Positions 56,696 to 64,000 of a DNA stretch of 64,000 nucleotides are shown in pieces. Below the pieces are notes generated by a model. It made no database searches and had not been told where the DNA came from. It saw only the letters and a list, made by a program, of their open reading frames with translations. Source of the DNA: Petrosia ficiformis (Eukaryota; Porifera; Demospongiae; Haplosclerida; Petrosiidae); NCBI GenBank assembly GCA_947044365.1, contig OX345650.1:1624673-1688672 (forward strand), written 5' to 3'. A program made the translations under genes and the position numbers. Each line of letters starts with the position of its first letter. The stretch's first letter is position 1.

Positions 56696-56890
56696 GATGA
56701 CTTACCTGAAACTGCTCGTCAAACAAAAAAGAGAGTTCTAGACTTGTTACTTACTGAAAATAAAGAAAGAGACAAAAGTAATAAAAATAAGAAGATGAAT
56801 AAGAGATATAAGATGGTCAAAGTCTTTGGTAATGAATATATTATTGTCTGACTGCATTCATAAATGACATTTCTTAGAAAAAATAAAAGT
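56696..56890 (+). pseudogene. EFG1: Efg1-like exons, unit F (x1 intact, x2 truncated)
   Basis: x1 56696-56828 is open (DDLPETARQTKKRVLDLLLT) with a V for F near its end (MVKVF). x2 starts at 56878 and is cut after AAAAAATAAAAGTGATTCTAA. Confidence 0.6.
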
Positions 56891-57033
56891 GATTCTAAGA
56901 TTTTTTGAGGGTGGGTAGGGAATCCCAGCCCCTCTCCCTTTTTTTGTCTATCTATTTGTCTCTGTCTGTCTGTCTTTCTCTGTTTGTTTGTCTGTCTGTT
57001 TGCCTGTTCCTCCTCTCTCCCCCTGATTGATTG

Positions 57034-57676
57034 ATCGACTGATCAAGGAATACCAAGAACAGGGTTTGTTAGTTGAAGGACCTCTCAATAATCTTCGTAA
57101 GAATGAAATGCATCTTAGTAAACCTGTGAAAATGAGGAATAAGAATAATCCAGTGAGTTCACACCATTTATATATAATATCACACGATTGTCACATGATC
57201 ATTCCAAGGATGCTCATTTCATGTTACGTGCTATGTTTAGTGCTAAAGATGCTCTTCTTCCCCCATCATCCACTTCATCTTCAACATCTTCATTACAGGA
57301 ATCATATCAAATGCATGATAATCAATGTGAGGTTATAATATGTACAAATTTATCAATGTCAGTTGACTTTGCATTAAGTTTAGATGGATAAACAGACGGA
57401 TGGACAGATGGACAGATTGATGAATGGATGGATGATTACTATATTACATGGAAGCAAGAATAGATGGATGGATAGATAGATGATTGGATGAATAGATAGA
57501 TGTCGCTATTTATATATACACAATTTCAAATATATATATTTAATTTGATGAATTACAGATCACATGATCATATGGGTTATATTGGTCCTGACAGGAATGC
57601 AACAATAGCTGCTGCTTCTATGCACTTACCACAAAGTCTCTTTATGCCTCCTTTACCTCCTCAACACTTCTGTCAT
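57034..57676 (+). pseudogene. UPF1: UPF1 exons e1-e3, unit G (splice sites lost)
   Basis: e1 (57034-57152) is open from RLIKEYQEQGLLVEGPLNN but its CTTAG acceptor and first codons are replaced by CCCTGATTGATTG. e2 57209-57326 is open with an AAG acceptor (DAHFMLRAMFSAKDALL). e3 (about 57544-57676) encodes HDHMGYIGPDRNATIAAAS, but the ATTAG acceptor is deleted. Confidence 0.85.
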
Positions 57677-57714
57677 GTGAGTCATATACATGTATAGTAT
57701 ATAGTACTGAATTA

Positions 57715-57905
57715 TCTGAACAGTACAGTACAGTACCATACGATACATTACAATACAGTACAGTACAGTACATTGCAATACAGTGTGGTACGGTACATTG
57801 TAATATAGTACATAACGATACAGTAAATTACATTACAGTACAATACACTACAGTATAGTACAGTACAAGTACAGTCCAGTGTATTGTACTAACTGTACTA
57901 CAGTT
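57715..57905. repeat. TACAG repeat, unit G
   Basis: Degenerate TACAG units ending in a small palindrome, GTGTATTGTACTAACTGTAC / GTACAGTTAGTACAATACAC (57879-57919). Confidence 0.75.
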
Positions 57906-58846
57906 AGTACAATACACTGAGGAGGTTATCTGTGGTACTCATCGCCTCAACATTCCTGTCATGTGGGTTATGCAAATATGTAATAAATACTGGTACATGT
58001 ATCTAAACAGTATAGTAGCAGTACATTACCTGTTTGGTAACACTATACATGTACTATAGGGAAGTGTGTACACACTGAGTAAACTGTACATGTATAGTAC
58101 AGTAGTTTGTAGTACTATATAAGCAGGGTTGGGTAGTACATGTAAAAAGGAAATGAGAAAACATCACAGGTCAGGCTGAACTTATAACAAACTACTTGAA
58201 TTATTGCTGCGGCAGCAAATTGCAGAGCCTTTACTAGAGTATCAACTCTTGATATGTTTAGTACCATAATCACTAAGAAAGACTATGGGTATAATCGACT
58301 GGAAAACATGGAAATGCACATCGTCAGGCCACACCCACTTTGATTAGTTGATTAATTAATTATTAATTATTATAATCAATTGATTAATTAATGATAGTTC
58401 AATATTATCAATATTAATAAGAAGCAATAAATGAAATATCATATACTAAACAACATAGGAAATGGACATCATCAGACCACACCCAATATGACTAGTTAAT
58501 TAATTATAATTATTAAAAAAATTAAGAACATCAAATTTGCAACAAATTATAGAAACGAATTATCACCAATACTAAACAACTTATACTTGTAATACATTAA
58601 CAAATATCAGTGTGTAGTGTAATGGAAAACACAGTTACTATAGATTGGGAATTTTTTGATAAATAAATTTTGCTACTACTTCTATCAACAAAAATTAACA
58701 TCCTTGAAAATATTTTTACCATAAAAATTCCAATCTATAGTATGTTACATGTATGTATATACACAGGTACTAGTGGCTAGTGTATGTATAACTTGGTACA
58801 TATTATAACAGATCTACATACTGATACACTCATACATATACATAAC
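57906..58846. other. Transporter 3' flank, unit G (partly doubled)
   Basis: The CACACCCAATTTGA/TTAATTAATTA segment occurs twice (58325-58400 and 58475-58520), so part of the flank is duplicated. No gene seen. Confidence 0.45.
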
Positions 58847-60484
58847 TTAATTCACATCTGTAACAGTGAAAGTACTTTCAGGATATTGTTCTTCTTGTCT
58901 ACTCTCAAAGATACGATCATATGTAGCTTTTACAACAGCATGAACTTCATAATCTTCATCCTTACGTCTTCTTTGATACCATCTAGCAACGAATATATAT
59001 ATAAACATTCCTATAACACATATACCCATCTGTATTAACAATACCCAGGAACTACAAGATACAGTACCACTAATCTTCCAAAAGATGAATGCACGTCCAA
59101 TGGTCACATACAAAGTACGAATGAACCAAAGTGTACCTACAATCATTCCACTCATATTTGCTGGAGCTTGACTGATTATGAATTCCAATATATAGAGTTG
59201 ACTTAAGGCATCTGCAAGACCAGAGAATACTAAAGGAATGCTATAATATAAAAATGAGATTTGTAGAAGATCATCTTCAGTTGATGGTAAGGATGTAGCA
59301 CATACAACATATCCTGGTGTGACAAAATGTCCAAAAAGTTCAAGGACTATCATACAAACTAGTGCTATTAATATTAAAATATAAGAGACACCTATGGCTC
59401 TCAATGCTTTTAGTATGAAGTATTCAATTTTTGGGAACAATGGAATAATAACTAGCTCAAAGAGTGGTACCAATAGGATGATTTGACTGTCCAATCCCAA
59501 CCATAATATGTATGATCCTAGACCATTAAGAGCAGTTGTGGCTCCTTCAAATGTGTTGATGTACTTTATAACACCATCAGTAACATGATAAAATGGAATA
59601 AATAACCCAATTGTACTAAGTAACACTGCTACAATCCTCCAAAACGTTTTTACATTCTCTACATCCTCTTCTGAAAATGGACCACCATATTTACTCTTCC
59701 CAAGATCCACTCGAGAGGGTATTTCATTCTCCCAGTATGTGAAAGCGCTTCTATTCTCGGGACTCTTGTGATACAAGGCATACTTTAACACATTATAAAC
59801 TATTTTATATGGATTATTCTTCTGTGTACCAACCAGTTCATAATAATTGTAAAAACAAGCATGTAAGCATAGAGCTACTGATGTGAAGAGAAATGTCATG
59901 ATTTCTGCAATTAGAACAAATTCTGAATCATTACTACTTGCTTCAAATACTAGTCCTAAGACAAATCCCCATACAGTCCAGTGTACAAAAGCCCTTGCAT
60001 GTGTGTTTGGCTTATCCCTTAACTGATCCAGTCCATAAGGAGGTATGTTTGTAACGAGTCCCGCACTTCCTATTGTCAATAATAACAATGCCACACCTGA
60101 TATTCCATACTTTGCTATATTAACAGGTAGTCCACATGTTCCATACTGAATACTATAACTAATACACTGTATTAGAATACCACACCAACATGACCATAAA
60201 CTCAAATTAATAGCTCTTTCTCTACCAATTATAGTATCAGTTAACCATCCAATTAATGGAAAAAGTACTGCTAAGATAGTAGCCTCAACCTGATGAAATA
60301 TATCTTGAATTCTAGCATCAACACTATCTGGTATAGTTTCAAAGCAAGATGACTTTTCAGGATATGTTAGTAAAGATATAATGTTAAAGCTAAATTGAAA
60401 ACTCAATCCTGCAATAAAAGCAAAGAGAACCAGTAACCTTGCTGGAAGATTCATTTTACGACTCTTGAGCTCCTTGATATACAT
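58847..60484 (-). CDS. POT-like MFS transporter, copy P11
   Basis: Open frame of about 545 codons from the ATG (MYIKELKSRKMNLPARLLV). GWLTDTIIGRERAI, the TM4 signature (as NIPPYGLDQL, P for A), the cytosolic loop and EFIISQAPANMSG are present. TM5-TM6 is shortened and changed (GFVLGLVFEASSNDSEFVLI), losing the GIGxG stretch of sisters. The TM9-TM10 loop is the long form (CATSLPSTEDDLLQIS). Octamer, AGTTTAAACT, TATA run and TCACATGA lie at 60665-60765, 180-280 bp upstream of the ATG. Likely functional by sequence. Confidence 0.82.
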   Translation of the reverse strand: MYIKELKSRKMNLPARLLVLFAFIAGLSFQFSFNIISLLTYPEKSSCFETIPDSVDARIQDIFHQVEATILAVLFPLIGWLTDTIIGRERAINLSLWSCWCGILIQCISYSIQYGTCGLPVNIAKYGISGVALLLLTIGSAGLVTNIPPYGLDQLRDKPNTHARAFVHWTVWGFVLGLVFEASSNDSEFVLIAEIMTFLFTSVALCLHACFYNYYELVGTQKNNPYKIVYNVLKYALYHKSPENRSAFTYWENEIPSRVDLGKSKYGGPFSEEDVENVKTFWRIVAVLLSTIGLFIPFYHVTDGVIKYINTFEGATTALNGLGSYILWLGLDSQIILLVPLFELVIIPLFPKIEYFILKALRAIGVSYILILIALVCMIVLELFGHFVTPGYVVCATSLPSTEDDLLQISFLYYSIPLVFSGLADALSQLYILEFIISQAPANMSGMIVGTLWFIRTLYVTIGRAFIFWKISGTVSCSSWVLLIQMGICVIGMFIYIFVARWYQRRRKDEDYEVHAVVKATYDRIFESRQEEQYPESTFTVTDVN

Positions 60485-60502
60485 CTGTGACTTATACTCC
60501 AA

Positions 60503-61055
60503 TGATTCTAAACAAATTAGTCTTCAGTAACTGATTGTAACTCAAGTACAGATAAAGTAAACTCTGCTGGGATGTACATGTAGGAGTGATTCCATATGTC
60601 AGTTATCACAGTATTGTGGGATTTGTTTCATTCACTATATTGTCTATGTAAATTATTGTGAACATATTAGTTTCAGTATGCAAATAGTTTAAACTATCTA
60701 TAGTAACAAGTGTGTGTTGTACTAATAAACTATAACCTATTATATATACACAATGTCACATGATAGTGTAGTATCTATATGTACATATACTAACAACTAT
60801 GTATAAATAATCATTGTCATTGTAACACTATAAAATTACTGTAGTGAAGTGCGTTTACACAGTACAGTATGGTACAGTAGAGTGCAGTATGGTACGATAC
60901 CCGTTTGGTAATACGATACATGTACTATAGGGGAAGTGTGTCTACACTGTACATGTACAGTACAGTATAATATTGGCTTCGTTATACTATACAGGCAGAG
61001 TTTAGTAGGAGAGAGAAAGCTTAAAATACAAGTGCAAAAAAATCATCATTTTGAA
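60503..61055. other. P11 5' flank, unit G
   Basis: Promoter-like block with ATGCAAAT (60678-60685) and TCACATGA, then a short tract with TACAG/GTACGATAC words. Abrupt join at about 61055 into the middle of another transporter. No gene seen. Confidence 0.45.
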
Positions 61056-61656
61056 GAATCATAGGAACAGATTCTGAATCATTACTACTTCCCATACCAA
61101 TTCCTATTACTGCTCCTAAGACAAATCCCCATACAGTCCAGTGTACAAAAGCCCTTGCATGTGTGTTTGGCTTATCCCTTAACTGATCTAGTCCATAAGC
61201 AGGTATGTTTGTAAAGAGTTCTGCAAATCCTATTATTAATAATAGCAGTGCCAAACCTGATATTCCATACTTTGCTATATTGGCAGGTAGTCCACATGTA
61301 CCATACTGAATACAATAACTAATACACTGTAGTAGAATACCACACCAACATGACCATAAACTCAAATTAATAGCTCTTTCTCTACCAATTATAGTATCAG
61401 CTAACCACCCAATTAATGGAAAAAGTACTGCTAAGATAGTAACCTTAATCTCACGAAATATCTCAATACTAGTATCATCAATATCTGGTATAGGTTCAAA
61501 GCAAGATGACTTTTCAGCATTTGTTACAAGTTCAGATATAACATTTAAGCTAATTGGAAAACACAATCCTGCAACAATAGTAAAGAGAACCAGTAACCAT
61601 GCTGGAAGGTTGATTTTACAACTCTTGAGCTCTTTGATATACATTTTGATGTACAT
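61056..61656 (-). pseudogene. Transporter N-terminal fragment P12
   Basis: Open from a duplicated start (MYIKMYIKELKSCKINLPAW) through TM5 (GFVLGAVIGIGMGSSNDSE), then cut off by a deletion to spacer. The TM1-TM2 loop is a further variant (VISELVTNAEKSSCFEPIPD). Contains motif A and NIPAYGLDQL. Cannot encode a working transporter. Confidence 0.8.
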
Positions 61657-63162
61657 CTATGAACTAGCTATTCTCAGTATTCTGGAACATATGAGTTGTG
61701 ATACAAGTATATGTATAGCTAAAGTAAACTCTGCTGGAGTTACTTAGTCTTAAGTAAATTACTGCATCTCAAGTGATAGGTAAAATCTGCAAGAGTTGCT
61801 TATACATACATGTGGAAGGGTTCTAATACCAAATGCCAGTTATCACAATTGATAGTAGTAAGTGTGTGTTATACTAATGAACTATGGCCTATTATATATA
61901 TTTACAGTGTCACATGATACTGTAGTATCTATATACACATACATGTATACTAACAACTATGTATAAATAATGATTGTTGTTGTTATAATGTGTAATACAT
62001 TATATATATCAGAGTATGGTAGCAAAGTAAACACTTGCATATAATCCTGCATAAGTATATTTGCTAGGTGTTTATGTACAGTGTGTGTAGTACAATGTAG
62101 TATAGTATAGTGTAGTATAGTAAGTGTGGTACAGTACAGTACAGTATAGTACAGTAGAGTGCAGTACAGTATGATACCTGTTTGGTAACACTATACAATT
62201 ACTATCTACACTGAGTTAAATGTACATGTACAGTATAGGAGAGTAAGTGTAGTACAGTACAATATAATATCAGTTTGTTGTACTATAGGAGCAGGGTTTG
62301 GTAAGAGAGAAAGCTTAAAGTGGAAAAAATGTTTTAAAGAATCACAAGTCAGGCTGAAATCTTAGTGTTTAAATTATGACATTAATCATTAGATAGGAAT
62401 AAGATGTTTCCTTTCTTACTCATTACGAGTTGATACATCAGCAAAGAGGTGATTTCCATGAGAATTTTCAGTACCATAGTCACTAAGAGATATGTCAAAC
62501 AGCGGCGTAGCCAGACACTAGATTTTAAGTCAATTTTTTAGTATTTTTTTGATTAAAAATGAATGATTCAGTGCCTCCATACCTAGGGAAAATTCCCTAG
62601 ATTTAGGGGGGAATTTTGTTATTTAGGGTCTAGGGGGGAATTTTATAAATGATTGAAATCTAGGGAATTTTTGACCCAAAACTGATTTAAGTGTGTTCAC
62701 ACCTAGAAAATTATAACACTGATAACAGCAAAGTGATCATAATAGTCACAGTAAGTCACTGCAGGTGTTTCACGATCAGTGCTTTTTAGTTTTTCTGTCA
62801 GTTCTCTTTCTTTATACTGAAGTAACTCAATTATCAAGTCTGATTTCCATGAGAATCATCAAGTTCAACGATTCAAAATGTATGATGAGATTCAGAACTT
62901 ACATAATCAGGCCACACCCAATTTAGCTAGTTAATTATAATCAAAAATATTAAGAAGTAACAAAAGAAATATCACAAATACTAAACAAGTAAAACAACAT
63001 ATACTTGTAGTACATTAACAAATATGTGACTATAAATTGAGAAATCTTTACCGATAAATAAATTTTGCTGCTATTTCAATCAACAACCTTTGGAATTTTT
63101 TTTACCATAAAGAAATCCCCATCTAGAGTATGTTACATGTATGTATATACACACGTACTAGT
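61657..63162. other. Spacer between P12 and P13, unit G
   Basis: P12 5' flank (TCACATGATA near 61910), TACAG tracts (62080-62175, 62220-62265), then a stretch not shared with other units (about 62495-62700) that starts AGCGGCGTAGCCAGACAC and contains repeated CTAGGGGGGAATTTT words, probably a small interspersed repeat. Then P13 3' flank. No gene seen. Confidence 0.45.
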
Positions 63163-63430
63163 GTTCCATACTGAATACTATAACTAATACACTGTAGTAG
63201 AATACCACACCAACATGACCATATACTCAAATTGATAGCTTATTCTCTACCAAATATAGTCTCAAATACTCCTAAGATGGTAGCCTAAAAATATACCTTG
63301 AATAGTAGCATCAACATCAATCAATTGTGGATGTTATGTAATGTTAATTGATAAACACATTCTTGCAATAAAGCAAAGAGAACCAGTAACCTTGCTGGAA
63401 GGTTCATGTTACGACTCTTGAGCTCTTTTA
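63163..63430 (-). pseudogene. Transporter N-terminal fragment P13
   Basis: Matches the start (MYIKELKSRNMNLPARLLVLFA) and TM2-TM3 (WSCWCGILLQCISYSIQYG) with most of TM1-TM2 degraded and motif A damaged (TATATTTGGTAGAGAATAAG). No downstream part. Upstream, the frame is open from ATG at about 63549 (MESNVILHVHSSRVYF), a variant of the 5' stretch seen in P8 and P10. Confidence 0.75.
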
Positions 63431-64000
63431 TATACATCTGTGAGTTATTCTCCAATGATAAATTAGTCTTTAGTGACTCATTGCAACTCAAGTATCGATC
63501 GGTAAAGTAAACTCTGCTGGAATGTACATGTAGGATGACATTTGATTCCATATACCTGTTATCACAATTGTATTGTGGACTCGCTCCATTTAATCTGTAT
63601 CTATGAACATATTAGTCTCACTATTCAATGAGTTTAAACTAACTATAGTAGCAAGTGTGTGTTATATTATAACCTATTACGTATAATTATTTACACAATG
63701 TCACATGATAGTGTAGTATCTATATGTACATATACTAACAACTACGTATAAATAATTATTGTCATTGTTATAATGTGTAATACATTTTATAATTAGTAAG
63801 TATTTTTGTGTACTGTGTGTACAGTACAGTATTATAAGTGTAGTACAGTACAGTACAGTACAGTATTATAAGTGTAGTATAGTACAGTACAGTACAGTAC
63901 GATACCTGTTTGGTAACACTATACAAGTGTGTCTACACTGTACATGTACAGTACAGTATAATATCAGCTTGGTTGTACTGTACAGGCAGAGTTTAGTAAG
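63431..64000. other. P13 5' flank and TACAG tract to window end
   Basis: GAGTTTAAACTAACTATAGT, a TCACATGATAGTGTAGTATC block and TACAG tracts (63815-63905, 63945-63960). No UPF1 e4 is reached, so unit G continues beyond the window. Confidence 0.5.

Noticed and set aside
1..64000. tRNA or rRNA genes
   Set aside because: No cloverleaf-forming segments with A and B boxes or conserved rRNA stretches were noticed on reading; a covariance scan was not possible.
1..64000. Assembly artefact (one unit repeated by mistake)
   Set aside because: Units differ by many substitutions, private indels and private transposon insertions, which collapsed or duplicated contigs would not show. Only long reads can settle it.

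Overview
The window is eukaryotic, AT-rich, GT-AG intron-containing DNA from an invertebrate animal. A demosponge-like genome is my best guess, because the transporter family and the retroelement tail at 9472-10036 resemble sponge and cnidarian sequences. This assignment is an inference. There is no sign of prokaryotic operons.

The whole window is a decayed tandem array of one chimeric unit, seen about seven times (A 1-9000, B 9135-15240, C 15375-23550, D 23621-30645, E 30798-43354, F 43442-56890, G 57034-end). On the plus strand each unit carries, in order: exons from the 3' half of UPF1, the nonsense-mediated-decay helicase (numbered here e1-e6; one unit also keeps a helicase-core exon, e0); the UPF1 stop and 3' UTR; then one or two exons matching an Efg1-type rRNA-processing protein. 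The large UPF1 intron between e3 and e4 holds, on the minus strand, one to three genes for a 12-TM transporter of the POT/PTR (SLC15-like) branch of the major facilitator superfamily. The ancestral duplication therefore seems to have run from inside UPF1 to inside the neighbouring Efg1-like gene and carried the intron-nested transporter with it.

The transporter part is what has stayed alive. Seven copies have full-length open frames of about 530-550 codons (P1, P3, P4, P5, P8, P9, P11). Four are near full length but broken (P2, P6, P7, P10) and six are fragments. The cytosolic loop between TM6 and TM7 is almost invariant, while TM5, TM11 and two extracellular loops vary strongly, so the array looks like a diversifying multigene family. 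The UPF1 and Efg1 exons are decaying copies: each unit has its own deletions, nonsense changes, lost splice sites or missing exons, and no unit has an intact e1-e6 set. No complete UPF1 or Efg1-like gene lies in the window.

Between genes the window is filled with TACAG-type pentanucleotide repeats, AT runs, a minisatellite containing CTATAAATAG, and unit-specific insertions: a foldback element and a MITE in A, a 5'-truncated retroelement in B, a twin-hairpin element in C, a foldback in D, a MITE in E, and a hammerhead-like insertion in F. These insertions and the differing lesions argue that the copies are real rather than an assembly duplication.
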